From Acholoe squamosa (lineage: Eukaryota; Annelida; Polychaeta; Phyllodocida; Polynoidae): 64,000 nucleotides of DNA. Both the position numbers and the translations under genes were made by a program. The stretch's first letter is position 1. Each line of letters opens with the position of its first letter. Shown here piece by piece: positions 23,638-34,121 of this stretch. The notes beneath the pieces are model-generated. The model was given only the letters and a program-made list of their open reading frames with translations, had not been told where the DNA came from and searched no databases. The stretch lies in contig OX439040.1 in the NCBI GenBank assembly GCA_949317995.1, positions 22,687,830 through 22,751,829 on the forward strand, given 5' to 3'.

Positions 23638-26600
23638 CTATTCTCCATCGCTGGATGAGCTGAGCTCCTCTCTGCCTCTCCTGTGATGCTTACAAATCGG
23701 TCCCTTTGGAATGATATGTTCACTGCTAGATTCCTCACTCATAATAGCCCCTGCAGCCAATTGCGCTCTCCTATCTCTTTGCCTCCGTCTCTTCTCAGCC
23801 CTATCCTCTCTCTCTTTTCTTTTCTGTCTTCTCTCCAATTCTTCTCTCTCTCTTTCTTCGTCCATCTGCCTCTTCACCTCGACATTTCTCACTCTACCCT
23901 TCCTTTTCTCTTCATTATCCTGTCTTCGGCCACCCCCGACCTTATCAATATCACTATCCTGTAACCCTTTCTTTTTACACCAATTATCAACCACAGCTTC
24001 CTGCCTGTGCTTCTCCCGGCTATCTCGCCGTACAACTCCATCTTTCTCATTATCAGATTCCTGTATAGGTGCGCGCGGTCCAGCTCCGGCCACCTCTCTC
24101 TTTTTCTCATGTGCACTTCTATCGTCGTCTGACGTATTCAATTTGTCCTCCTTATCAGCGCCCGCTAACGCTGTATCCTCCAGACCAGATGAAGGATGTT
24201 CCACCTCAGTCACCCCTCTCGGGTTCTCATGTCCTATGTCTTCTTTATCCACTTGTGATTCCACTTCTGACTTATCCACTTCCACCGCTCTCTCATCTTT
24301 GGCTTCTCCTTCGCCATTTTCACCCTCCCCTTTGTATGCTCTCTTCAGTTTATTCACATTTACCAAGTGAGGTATCTCTTTGCCCGTCTTCACTGCTCTC
24401 AACCTCACCCTGTTATCCCCCACCACCTCTATTATCCTATGTGGCCCCGTGTATTTACCAGCAAACTTTGATGTATTATTCACCGCGCATTTCGGATCAT
24501 AGTAATATACCCACTCCCCCTCTATAAAAGAGACAGGTCGTGCCCGTCCATCCAATCTACGTCTGAGCTGCTCCTCATACCTAGCAGTATGAGCGTTGGC
24601 CGCCTCTTGTAATAACTGTATGCTATGATTTGTTCTAAGAAACCAATCCCTCTCAGATGGCACTTTAGGCAGTGGCCTTTCCTCAGCAAAGGACATAGCC
24701 ACTGGATCCCTCCCGAATTGTAGTGCATATGGTGAAAACCCCGTCCTCATACTGATATTGGAGCGCACTGTCCACAATGCAATGGGTAACAGTTCTGGCC
24801 AGTGTTCATGATCCTCGGTCACATAGCATCCTATCGTATCCTCTAATGATTTATGCAATCTTTCAACCCTGGCATTTCCGGTCGGATTCCTAGAAGACGT
24901 AAACCTCTGTTTGGTTGATAGTCTAGCTGTGACCTCACGAAAAACCTGACCCATATATGTAGACCCTCTGTCGCTGCACAGCACTTCCACCTTGCCGTAC
25001 CTACACACGATCTCCCGTAGAAACACCCCAGCTGCCGTGTGCGCAGTTGTGTCTTTAGTACAGAATGCCTCCGGCCATCCCGTCAGAAGGTCTATGAAGG
25101 TCATAATATATTTATAACCTTCTTTGGACCTACGTAGTGGCCCAACAAAATCTGTCTGTATCACTTGCCATGGATAATCCGGCGTATCCCATGACCTTGC
25201 CTTGGCTCTAAAGTGAGGTGCTCTTTTTCTCAACGCGCACCTTTCACATAGCCGCACATACCTAGCTATGTCCACCATCATATTTTTCCAATAAAACCGA
25301 GCCTGTACTTTTGTATTCAGCGCCACTGTCCCCACATGTCCTCCGCACATGATATCATCATGCATGAGATAGAGCACTCTATTCACCATAGCCTTAGGCA
25401 CCACTATCCTTGGGTTTAAGTCAGCTATAGGCCCACCCCTCTTTCTAGCTGGTTTTATATACTTGCATAACAATCCATCCTTCATACCCATAAAATCAGC
25501 ATTATGTAAAATCCCTCGCGCCTTTTCCTCATCCACTGGCAATTCATCTCCCGCCAAATATCTCATCATCCCCCTGCAGAATCCATCCTTCCACTGCTCC
25601 TGAGCGAAGGTTTCCCTATCCAATTCCTCCCCTACAAGTTCCATCACGAGTAACTCACATCCCACCTCAGGCTCAAACTCCCCCGACTCCTCGCCAGGTG
25701 TATCCTGTCCCACTGCCAACGGCACTCTGGATATAAAATCCGGCAGGTAGTGAGTGGCTCCCGGCTCATACCTAATCTCATAGTCAAAGTCAGTCATTGC
25801 TAAACCCCATCTAGTCAACCTTTTGGATGGAGCCTTACTGGCTTGTTGAAGCAAAGGTATTAATGGTTGATGGTCTGTTATTATCGTGATCTTAGCCCCA
25901 GTCAGCATATCCTCAAATTTCTTCAATACTCTTATAACAGCTAGGCCTTCTTTCTCTGTTATAGTGTAGTTTCTTTCAGCCTTTGTAAATGTATACCCAT
26001 AATATGTTACCGGTCTCAGCAATCCATCCCTTTTTATACAGATGGCCGCTCCACACGCGCCATCCGAAGCATCTGTTAAAACATAAAAGTGACCCCCGAT
26101 CTCTGGATGTACCAATAACGGTGTGCTAGCTAATGCTGCTTGTATTTTCTTGAATGACACCTCACACTCATCTGTCCACTTAAATGGCACCTTGATTTTC
26201 AACAAATTATTCAGAGGCATCGACAAAACAGCATAGTTAGGAATAAAACTCCTGTAATAATTACAAAGCCCCAGAAAGGATCGAGTTGTATGTTCATTAT
26301 ACGGTCTACCAAATTCCTGCACCTTTCTGATCACTTTAGATTGCGTCTGCACTCCTTCAGCATTAATAATGTGCCCCAAAAACTTGATTTCCGCTTTGCC
26401 CCACTCACACTTTTCCGGCTTCACTGTTAAACCTGCTTTACCTAAAGCTGCCAATACTCTGCCGACATTAGTGATATGGCTGTCCACATCCGGATCAAAG
26501 ATAATGATATCGTCTAGGTAGGCTAGACAAGTACGTGGTATTAAGCCTCCTAGTGCTAATGACATAATCTTAGTAAATTGCCATGGGCTCTGCTTCATAC

Positions 26601-28050
26601 CAAACGGCATCCTCGTCCATTGCCAAACCCCCGAAGGCGATTCAAATGCTGAATATTGCCTGCTGTCATGATGTAAATCGCACTGATGATACCCACTGAG
26701 CAAATCCATGGCTGTAAAGATTATAGGTTTTCTGTATGCCATATACAAAAACATGCTTCTGGCTGTGGGCATAGGATATGTGTCATCCGCCGTAATAAGA
26801 TTCAACATGCGATAGTCTGTACATAATCTAGCCTTTCCATCCTTCTTCTGCACTACCACCAACGGACTTCTCCATACGCTGTCACTGGGCTCAATAATTC
26901 CCAACTTTAACAATTCCCTCACCTGTTCATCAATAATATCCATTTTCTGAGGAGAATACCTGTATGGTCGTGCCATACACGGACCCTTGGACTCATCGAC
27001 CCTTATTTTCATTGGAGCCAATGAACAATGACCCAACTCCTTCATAGAAAATGCTATAGTGTCCATGTTGACCACCAACATTTCTCTGAATACCTTCTGC
27101 TCCTCCAGCGTCATCATAGTGTCACCCAAATCAAGGCTCCTGATCTTCTTAATTTTATCCAGCCTCTCCTGCTCACTCAATGTAGAAACGCCACATCCAC
27201 CACCATTGTCCTGACGATCCTGCCGGTGTATTGATCCCCCTCTAGCATCTTGACCATTCTCCCGCCGTTCTTCAGTACATCTTGCCAAAATCTCACGAGC
27301 CTCATCCTTTCTATCCCTGCCAACATTAGCTGTATCAATTACCTCCAGCAAATTAAGTTCCGGTTCATCTATGTCTTCCGCGTATGCTATAACCTCAGTT
27401 GTATCCACATACACTTGCCTGTCAGAGAGATTAGCAATTCTCATATACCATTTCTTCCCCACATAGTTCACCGCACCATCCGCAGCTACCACCGCCAAAT
27501 TAGATGGTCTCAACAAGACCGTTGTTCCAACCCTTTCAGCCGCAACATCCCATCCTTTCACCGTCACCAATCTTTCCTCCCATGGGTCCAAAATCGCCGC
27601 TCCTTCAATTGAGACCGGATCCTCAGTAAAGAGACGTACCTTTCCATCTATAGCTATAATCTGTGCCCGTGCGTCAATCAGAAAATTACGTCCCAGCACA
27701 ATATCATAAGCCAGTGAATCCACCACATTAAAATCATAGTATATGCAAGCACCATCCATAAAACACTGCAGTCGCACCGTCTCATAAACTTGTAATGATG
27801 TTTTGTCCCCCAGACGCACCTTCCCCAATTGAGATGGCTGCCTGTCCCAAATTGCTGTCTCACTTATACTACTCACAATTGTTCGTGCTATAAAACAATC
27901 AGACGCGCCCGTGTCCACTAAACATCTGTATGTGTTCTCGTCAATAGTACACTGAACCAACCATGGCGCTTTGTCTTTTGATCCCCTGTTTCCCGACCCA
28001 TCCCCTGATATCAAATTTAATTCTGGGGTAGGAATGAGCCGTTGTGCCCG
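23638..28050 (-). CDS. pol: Pol polyprotein, expressed by -1 frameshift
   Basis: The frame has no ATG at its start. It opens shortly upstream of a -1 slip site at 28050-28056 and overlaps the gag end, so it is read as Gag-Pol. Residue numbers are counted from the first in-frame TTG at 28014. Protease active site DTGA is at 34-37. Reverse transcriptase includes LDDIIIF with YLDD at 499-502. RNase H starts near 640 with TDASDGA. Integrase has an H-H-C-C finger near 885-925 and the catalytic triad D953, D1015, E1051 (DX35E), followed by a GPY/F-type segment (KYTGPHRIIEV). The last ~210 residues are a highly charged Lys/Arg/Glu tail without known domains. All catalytic residues are present and no stop interrupts the frame. 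The order protease-RT-RNase H-integrase marks Ty3/gypsy. Confidence 0.95.
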   Translation of the reverse strand, partial: RAQRLIPTPELNLISGDGSGNRGSKDKAPWLVQCTIDENTYRCLVDTGASDCFIARTIVSSISETAIWDRQPSQLGKVRLGDKTSLQVYETVRLQCFMDGACIYYDFNVVDSLAYDIVLGRNFLIDARAQIIAIDGKVRLFTEDPVSIEGAAILDPWEERLVTVKGWDVAAERVGTTVLLRPSNLAVVAADGAVNYVGKKWYMRIANLSDRQVYVDTTEVIAYAEDIDEPELNLLEVIDTANVGRDRKDEAREILARCTEERRENGQDARGGSIHRQDRQDNGGGCGVSTLSEQERLDKIKKIRSLDLGDTMMTLEEQKVFREMLVVNMDTIAFSMKELGHCSLAPMKIRVDESKGPCMARPYRYSPQKMDIIDEQVRELLKLGIIEPSDSVWRSPLVVVQKKDGKARLCTDYRMLNLITADDTYPMPTARSMFLYMAYRKPIIFTAMDLLSGYHQCDLHHDSRQYSAFESPSGVWQWTRMPFGMKQSPWQFTKIMSLALGGLIPRTCLAYLDDIIIFDPDVDSHITNVGRVLAALGKAGLTVKPEKCEWGKAEIKFLGHIINAEGVQTQSKVIRKVQEFGRPYNEHTTRSFLGLCNYYRSFIPNYAVLSMPLNNLLKIKVPFKWTDECEVSFKKIQAALASTPLLVHPEIGGHFYVLTDASDGACGAAICIKRDGLLRPVTYYGYTFTKAERNYTITEKEGLAVIRVLKKFEDMLTGAKITIITDHQPLIPLLQQASKAPSKRLTRWGLAMTDFDYEIRYEPGATHYLPDFISRVPLAVGQDTPGEESGEFEPEVGCELLVMELVGEELDRETFAQEQWKDGFCRGMMRYLAGDELPVDEEKARGILHNADFMGMKDGLLCKYIKPARKRGGPIADLNPRIVVPKAMVNRVLYLMHDDIMCGGHVGTVALNTKVQARFYWKNMMVDIARYVRLCERCALRKRAPHFRAKARSWDTPDYPWQVIQTDFVGPLRRSKEGYKYIMTFIDLLTGWPEAFCTKDTTAHTAAGVFLREIVCRYGKVEVLCSDRGSTYMGQVFREVTARLSTKQRFTSSRNPTGNARVERLHKSLEDTIGCYVTEDHEHWPELLPIALWTVRSNISMRTGFSPYALQFGRDPVAMSFAEERPLPKVPSERDWFLRTNHSIQLLQEAANAHTARYEEQLRRRLDGRARPVSFIEGEWVYYYDPKCAVNNTSKFAGKYTGPHRIIEVVGDNRVRLRAVKTGKEIPHLVNVNKLKRAYKGEGENGEGEAKDERAVEVDKSEVESQVDKEDIGHENPRGVTEVEHPSSGLEDTALAGADKEDKLNTSDDDRSAHEKKREVAGAGPRAPIQESDNEKDGVVRRDSREKHRQEAVVDNWCKKKGLQDSDIDKVGGGRRQDNEEKRKGRVRNVEVKRQMDEEREREELERRQKRKEREDRAEKRRRQRDRRAQLAAGAIMSEESSSEHIIPKGPICKHHRRGREELSSSSDGE

Positions 28051-30908
28051 TTTCCCGGCCTGCGAACATCATTTCCCTGATCTCGTTGGTCTCTGTTCTG
28101 CTGAGAGGATGACAACTGATCCCTGTATTTCTTCAAAAACGTGCACTCCTCTGTAGAATGTGTAGTAGAGTCATGAATTAAGCAATACATTGCCCCTCCT
28201 CCTTTCTGACTCTCTCCTGCATCTCCCATCATCCTAGCATATTCCTGTGCTCTTCTCTGACCTTTATCATCCCCCTGTTGACCCTGCCTGCTTCCTCCTG
28301 TGTATCTCTGTCCTTGAAACCTGTTATTGAAATACTGAGATGCGTTATACTGATTTCCACCGCGTCCCCCTTGATAATTCCATCCTCGGCCTCCACCGCC
28401 TGTAGCAAACTGCCTATTCTGACCATATGTTCCCGCGCCAGTCCCTCTGCCCGCCTGCGCCTGATACTGCCCTTGTGAGTTACCACCCCTTCCAGCATAT
28501 TGTCCCTGCTGATTCTCCCGCCCATGTTCCATCTCCCTGAGCCCCCGTCTATATTCCATAGTGCACATCTCCACCACTGCTTTAGTTTGTTCTCTAGCAT
28601 ACTCTTTAGGATCGAATTGATCGTCCCCACATGCTCCATCCCGAGTCCCCTCAGACTCTAGCATGTGTAGCTGCGCCACACCTTTGGAGTTCCTGCCCTT
28701 CTCCACATTTTCCCAATAAGACGCCAGTCTGAGAGCCTCTTCAAAAGAATCAGCATTGTGTTTCATCAGGTCCTTATCAATGGGCGGAAGCAAACCCCCC
28801 ACAAAGACTGACAATTTGATGACATCAGGAACATCCAACTCGTCATATTCCTTTATTTTCAATGCGAAGTCCCAGACCGACTGTCCCTTTTCCTGCTTCA
28901 GACAGTGCAAATCCCTATGTTTCTGCCACAGTGGCCTTTTGTCTTCAAAAACCCTCTTCACTATAGCCACTACTTTGTCCAAAGTATCCTTTTCCCCCTC
29001 TGGAATGCCATCCATCCATTTCGATGCCCCCTTCTTCAAGCCCAATTTTGCATACTCAAGATGTTGATCCGGAGACCATCCAAATAGCTTTTGCATTCCA
29101 TTCAATTCTTTGAAATATCTCCGATAATCCTCCCCAGGCTCCCCATTGAAGGATGGTAGTTTAACATTCGGACTAGGCGCCATGTCGTCGTCTTCAAAAC
29201 CAATAATAGGTGCAATATCCTCCTCCACCTGTTTCTCCGCATCCAAATCACCCACTGAGCTCTCTTCACTATCGTTCCCCTGTACACCAGTTCCAACACC
29301 TCCAGCCACAGAGCCCTCGGCGGCTTCCTCCCGGGCCTCCCTTTCTATCTGTCGTCTTCTCTCTTCATCCGCTCTCCGAACCCACCAATCCTCCCAGTCA
29401 CCCGAAACATCAGTCTGAAGATGGCTTTTTAGAACATCATCTAAATGCCCCTCATCTGTAGTACGACCTGTACTATTGCCTGAGCGGATATTCGCAGTTA
29501 CCTTCCTCCAATTTACTGTGTCGCTCAAAAATCTCTCCCTTCGTGCTACACGCTCCCGGTCTATCTCCGGCCTCGCGGGCGGCTCCTCCCCATCAATGGC
29601 CTGCCGATAGCTCAGCTCCTGTTCCAATATGGCTCTCCCCCTCTCTATGCTTCGTCGTACCCTAATATTAGTGTTCTGCAGACCTGCAATAACTTCATCC
29701 ACCCTTGTTTTACTCACAGACTCTCCCAGACGACTGCCACTTTGATCACCCGTAACAACCGGTGTAGTACAGCTTGTCCAACCCTGTCCAACTCCACCAC
29801 TCTCATCCTGACCCACCAAGTCCTTATCACTTAACTGTCTCCCATTCTCAACAACCACCAAGAAACCAGACGGTAGCAATCCTGCACTCCCCCTTTGTGA
29901 ATCACCACAGGCCTCCGACCCCTGTTCCCGTGTCTTCTCACCGACGTCCTCGCTTCGCCCTGGCACTGCCACCACTGTAGACGCCCCGTCTACTGGATCA
30001 TTCTCCCCATGTGCGTCCCCCTCATCCTCATGACCATCCTTTGTTCCACTCTCATCCACCTGTCCGTCTTCATGTACTGGCTCAATTAACCCCAATGACG
30101 TTGCAATCGCTTCAAAATTCAAATCCTCATCACCAATATCCGCCACATCCCCCTCAGATGCGCGTCTAATTCGTCCCTGGTCCGCTGTACCCTCAAACTC
30201 AAGGCACCTAGGAGTAGCCTTACAGAAATTAATACTGGAGCTCCTAGCAATGGGCGTCGAAAAATACTTATAATTCACTAATCTGTCTCCTGTCGTCCAT
30301 CCTTTGCAGAGATTATCAGGCCGTTCCCCTGCATCAGCACTCACTGTGTGCTCCTGAACCGCCGCCTGTTGCCCATCACTAGAAATATCAGCCCTGGTCT
30401 CCGACTCTGCCGCAGATGACTGATGCTCGTTCTCCACTCCCAATGCTGAGAATGGTCCAGAGGTATCGTCCACCACCACCGACCCTGCTGGTTCAGAATC
30501 AGCCGCAGTAGACAATTGTAGGCCAGACGTCCCCCCAGACTTGGGATCCCTTTGAGACGACGCCCGCTCCTCCTCTGACCGAGCCACGGGGAATCCAATC
30601 TCTCTAGACCCCACCTCTCCAGGCAAAAGCACCACTTGCGACCTGGGTCCTAATTGCACATGCACATGTGTGTGATCCGATCTAAGAGTGACACGTGATT
30701 GATCAGGTCCCGCTTCACTCACTCCGGATCTTCCACCCTGTCCCTCTGCTACACCACTATGTGCTACTGCTGCATTCCCAGGCAATGTGCGCGCTGCAGG
30801 TATGATAGTATAGACTTCCACACCGTCACTACTGTCAGTGTGTGGCGATGCCGCTGAGTCACATCCAGCGTCTGAGCTGTTAGGTATCGGGTACGGCGAG
30901 CCGCTCAT
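28017..30908 (-). CDS. gag: Gag polyprotein with long N-terminal extension
   Basis: 963 residues from the first ATG. The open frame starts a little earlier at a GTG, but the ATG is preferred. Residues 1-575 are hydrophilic, acidic and Ser/Gly-rich with no domain I recognise; a typical gypsy Gag is under 500 residues in total. Capsid homology begins near 583 with PSFNGEPGE and a Retrotrans_gag-like helical region to about 770. Residues about 800-880 are Gly/Arg/Gln/Tyr-rich (RGG-like). Near 905-925 lies a variant zinc knuckle, CX2HX4HX4C. Gag would form the particle and bind the RNA genome. The ATG is only 39 nt from the LTR, so the leader inside the element is very short. Confidence 0.93.
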   Translation of the reverse strand: MSGSPYPIPNSSDAGCDSAASPHTDSSDGVEVYTIIPAARTLPGNAAVAHSGVAEGQGGRSGVSEAGPDQSRVTLRSDHTHVHVQLGPRSQVVLLPGEVGSREIGFPVARSEEERASSQRDPKSGGTSGLQLSTAADSEPAGSVVVDDTSGPFSALGVENEHQSSAAESETRADISSDGQQAAVQEHTVSADAGERPDNLCKGWTTGDRLVNYKYFSTPIARSSSINFCKATPRCLEFEGTADQGRIRRASEGDVADIGDEDLNFEAIATSLGLIEPVHEDGQVDESGTKDGHEDEGDAHGENDPVDGASTVVAVPGRSEDVGEKTREQGSEACGDSQRGSAGLLPSGFLVVVENGRQLSDKDLVGQDESGGVGQGWTSCTTPVVTGDQSGSRLGESVSKTRVDEVIAGLQNTNIRVRRSIERGRAILEQELSYRQAIDGEEPPARPEIDRERVARRERFLSDTVNWRKVTANIRSGNSTGRTTDEGHLDDVLKSHLQTDVSGDWEDWWVRRADEERRRQIEREAREEAAEGSVAGGVGTGVQGNDSEESSVGDLDAEKQVEEDIAPIIGFEDDDMAPSPNVKLPSFNGEPGEDYRRYFKELNGMQKLFGWSPDQHLEYAKLGLKKGASKWMDGIPEGEKDTLDKVVAIVKRVFEDKRPLWQKHRDLHCLKQEKGQSVWDFALKIKEYDELDVPDVIKLSVFVGGLLPPIDKDLMKHNADSFEEALRLASYWENVEKGRNSKGVAQLHMLESEGTRDGACGDDQFDPKEYAREQTKAVVEMCTMEYRRGLREMEHGRENQQGQYAGRGGNSQGQYQAQAGRGTGAGTYGQNRQFATGGGGRGWNYQGGRGGNQYNASQYFNNRFQGQRYTGGSRQGQQGDDKGQRRAQEYARMMGDAGESQKGGGAMYCLIHDSTTHSTEECTFLKKYRDQLSSSQQNRDQRDQGNDVRRPGNGHNGSFLPQN
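28050..28056 (-). promoter_or_regulatory. -1 ribosomal frameshift heptamer
   Basis: GGGAAAC, read in gag as G GGA AAC, is a canonical XXXYYYZ site, known from MPMV gag-pro and visna virus. A -1 slip enters the pol frame exactly. The gag stop follows 31-33 nt later. A weak stem could form between 28025-28032 and 27997-28005, but it starts about 17 nt downstream, longer than the usual spacer. Confidence 0.8.
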
Positions 30909-30927
30909 CAGTACAATGATAAGCCCA

Positions 30928-30945
30928 ACCACTAATTCTCCACCA
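30928..30945 (-). promoter_or_regulatory. Candidate tRNA primer-binding site
   Basis: On the element strand TGGTGGAGAATTAGTGGT begins 2 nt after the 5' LTR. TGG pairs with the CCA end of a tRNA. I could not match the rest to a particular tRNA. Confidence 0.45.
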
Positions 30946-30947
30946 TC

Positions 30948-31670
30948 TGGGCTGCGTGGGTAGTGTTTATAGGTATATTAATGTGGTATAAGTTGTGTAG
31001 TTATTATCAGCTCACTCCGCTGTTCTCACGTATTTGGGAAGACTAACTCTAGTGGTATGATGTTGGCTCAGCCCATCCTTTTAACCAACACCAAGACGCC
31101 GATACAAGTCACCATTTATTGTTCATTGGTTATTCACAGTTACAGCTGATGATGAGTCCACTCATGGTTGTACAGCTTCAACGACATCAGTCTATTCATA
31201 CAAGCAGTTCATGTTTAACAATCCGACGCTACTGGAGAGGTATAAGTGCCATAGAGATCCTGCTCAATCCGTTCTTACATTGGCTAAGTGTAATACTAAA
31301 TATTAAACGGCTTCATCCTCGTCTACTCCAGGAGTATGTGTTGCCTCCTCGGCTGCTCCCACAATACTGACTCCTCCCTATCTCTTACCAACCCCTCACA
31401 CCTTTCAGACGCCGATGTTTTGCTCACCCGTATTCCCCCCTCCCCCTCTACAGAATCTACCTGACCAGATCTCGTCGACTCCCCTCCGTCTACACATTCC
31501 ACAGCCTACCATAAACTCTATACTACCATAAACCCTATACAGGACTCCCATAGCACTCTCCCATATAGCATATAATAAATACACACATAATGCAGCATAC
31601 AATAAATACCCACATAAGTGTACCCTGTTATACCCGTTCATTATAATTATTGGCTATTGATGACAAAACA
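30948..31670 (-). repeat. Right (5') LTR
   Basis: 723 bp, matching 14587-15309 base for base on visual comparison with no indel. On the element strand the early U3 has GCCAATAATTATAATG (CCAAT- and TATA-like words) and further TATATG motifs that may form the promoter. The transcript would run leftward into gag. Confidence 0.97.
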
Positions 31671-31674
31671 GTAT
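31671..31674. repeat. Target-site duplication GTAT (right)
   Basis: Matches 14583-14586. Joining the flanks there restores the unoccupied host site. Confidence 0.85.
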
Positions 31675-33328
31675 TGGCAAAATAAACGAGAGAGCAGGAC
31701 CAGACGTTCCAAAGTCATAATGAATATTGAGAGGAAACGCATTGCTCTGACTTTGAATGATGTCAATAGAAAAATGAAACCAAAACTGCACTAATTATGA
31801 CAGTTCACGAGATCACTGATTACATCTCGATTCTACCTCAGTCCCCTGGCATATGGCATAGCTTGATTGTCATTTGAACAAATGGCTTAGCCTCATGCTA
31901 TTCGGTTGGCTATGGCTTTGTGTTTAACAAGAAAAGAAATTAGTTTGCATCCGCGGACTCAAAGCAGATGGTCGATTTGCACCCTGCAGGAATTGCTGTA
32001 GTTGGGGGTGGAAGGAATGTAGGCAGGAAGTTAGTAATCAGTTTTAGTTTACTGAGGAAGGGAATGGAATTATAGGCCTTGCTTATTTGGATGTCAGCTC
32101 CGTGAGCTAATTGTTTAATTTCAATGCATTCTATATGTAATTTCAATTTAAAAAGGGGATAAGTATCTTGGTCTGATGAGTGCATAAAAAAGGGGAGAAG
32201 TACTTTGGGTGCGCTGTATAGTGTGTGTCCGGGGAGGGCGTGCTTCCCAGTATCTCAACCATAGGGTAGGTTAACCTAAAGACGTGTACACATCTTGAGA
32301 CGTCCACCATACAAATTGGTCTTAAAAATTCATTTGCCAGATCGTAAGGTTATCTACCCAAGATCTAAATGCATTTCATATCTGAAGGGGAGTCGTAAAG
32401 ATTCTGTTTAAGACTCAATACTTGGGCGAATGCAATTCTCGAGCCGCCAATCAAACCTCAGGACTCAAATACTACGACTAAGCTTCATCATCCGCAAATG
32501 GAAGGCACGAGGAACTAGCAGACTGTGACTGTGTGTATATGACCTCCACCTTTGCTCGATTTAAGCCTTTTCATACTGGTCACTGGTGACAGTCACTGTA
32601 CCCTCTCAACACTTATCACAGACTTCACTCGATAATTTTATTATAAAACTGTCCTACCCTTGTCAAAAGTCTTGCCAGCTCGTCAGGCACAAAGTATAGG
32701 TCTGGTCCTTAGAGGAGTCTTTGGGGCTGATTATCATGTGGGCAAATAGGCCTTTTTATCCGAAACCTGAGACCACTCTTAGCTTTGGCCCATTCTTACT
32801 CAGTGCCTACGTGTCAGCCCAAATAATCGGTTCACTGCTGAGGCCCAGCCTCCTCCGCCGGTTGGCTAATTGTTTATTTGAAATTCAATACTATTGTTAC
32901 TGTGCTGGAGCCCTTGCGCTGACAGACTCCATTACCGCCAGCGAACTCCTCCTGCAACAGGCAGTTGTGAGTCAAGTCACAACTTTTACCATAAGGGAAT
33001 CCGTTTTTTGTCCATTTTTCATACAAAGAAGCCTCCAACTCGACCCTTTTCCCTCTTTTTGCCATCTGCCAAGGGAGGTTACTTTTGCATAAGGTGGATG
33101 AAGGATGTTTTTGTGCTCCTATCTCCTTTTTATTTTGTAAAGGTTCTTTCAACTAAGGCTCATCTGAGGCAGGGATTAAGTTATTTGCATATTGCTATTG
33201 CAGTCAGTTGAAAGCAACGGACGGCTTACCCAGGCTTATTAACGAGTCCAGTATCCATAGCAACCCAATCTCCACAGCAACCATGTCTTAGGTACTGGAC
33301 CGTTACTACCAATGAGGTATTTATGTGT
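31675..33328. other. Non-coding host DNA
   Basis: No domain-bearing frame, RNA gene or complete repeat is seen. Open frames at 32721-33211 are short and overlap on both strands. Confidence 0.5.
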
Positions 33329-34121
33329 GATTAAAGTTATTGGCCCAGGGTATCCCCTGGGCTATTGGAGCTGGGTTTTCAGTCAGATCCACAAATTTGT
33401 AATCACCAACTTTAGGGTGTAATCATTCAGTGATATACTGTTAGTTTACACATTTTTCAAAAGCCAAAGGAAAGTTTTTAAAATCTCATCTATCAGACAA
33501 CATTTTGTCCTTTATGGTGAGTGGTGTCTTTCTCTACGAAAAAAGCTGCTGTACTTACGTCATGTTTTTGGGAGCTATACTGACTACAAGTTCTTTAACC
33601 ATTGGGTCTATGGGTCAGATAGATTTTGGCGATGAAATTAGCACATTGAGTCCTATGGGTAATCACCAAGTGAGACACTTTTTTTCAGCAGGTAATGTTT
33701 ACAGTGTCCAAGCTATACACATAACACATTGGGGACTGAGCGATAAACTAAGCATGCTAAGGATAAAGTTTTCTGTGGGGGCCAGGTGTCCAGTGGCTAG
33801 GTCTCCAGGGGGCCAGGTGTCCGGGGGCCAGGTGTCCAGAGGGGCCAGCACACCAGGGGACCAGCTGTCCAAGGGGTTTAGTAAGAGAAGATTATGCCAG
33901 ACTGGTGTCAGTACATGTATAGATAAAAGTCTCTATTTGTAAGTAATTAGTCAATATTTCGCAAGTGCTGATTCCTGTGACCCTACAGGGTTGATAGAGG
34001 GTTTTATGGTACCTACCCTGAGCCATCTGTGCTTCAATGCACAATGCCCAATTTTTATATTTGGGGGGGGGGGGGTAGTAGACCTTGGGCCATATGTGAT
34101 ATATATCACACATTAAATCTT
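33329..34121 (+). repeat. ~0.8-kb dispersed repeat, copy 1
   Basis: Starts with ATTGGCCCAGGGTATCCCC, which forms a short hairpin with the following GGGC, and ends with ATATATCACA and TTAAATCTT. A second copy in the same orientation is at 38689-39643. Each holds a GGGGCCAGGTGTCC minisatellite in the middle and a G-run near the end. No ORF with domains is present, so the type of repeat is unknown. Confidence 0.8.
33776..33875 (+). repeat. GGGGGCCAGGTGTCC minisatellite
   Basis: Six or so degenerate units of about 15-17 bp inside the 33.3-kb repeat. The copy at 39117-39421 is interrupted by a 173-bp transposon. Confidence 0.75.

Larger units (their letters stand above)
14587..31670 (-). mobile_element. 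Complete 17.1-kb env-bearing Ty3/gypsy element
   Basis: Two LTRs in direct orientation, a constant offset of 16361 bp between them and a GTAT target duplication define the ends. All main genes read leftward: gag, pol in the -1 frame, three small ORFs, env. Pol order (protease, RT, RNase H, integrase) and the absence of an integrase-first order place it in Ty3/gypsy. The Env, with a furin-like site followed by a hydrophobic glycine-containing segment, is of the baculovirus-F type known from insect errantiviruses. The long ORFs are unbroken and the LTRs look identical, so the insertion is recent. At 17 kb it is about twice the usual length of env-bearing gypsy elements. The extra length lies in a long Gag N-terminus, the accessory ORFs and a 2.8-kb segment with an antisense gene. 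Confidence 0.95.

Noticed and set aside
23711..24370. 219-codon plus-strand frame opposite the pol tail
   Set aside because: It is the reverse of the Lys/Glu/Arg-rich coding region of pol, which gives Ser/Leu-rich open frames by composition. Pol has clear domains, this frame has none.
28017..30932. GTG start of gag at 30932
   Set aside because: Eukaryotic translation prefers the ATG at 30908; the extra eight codons have no support.
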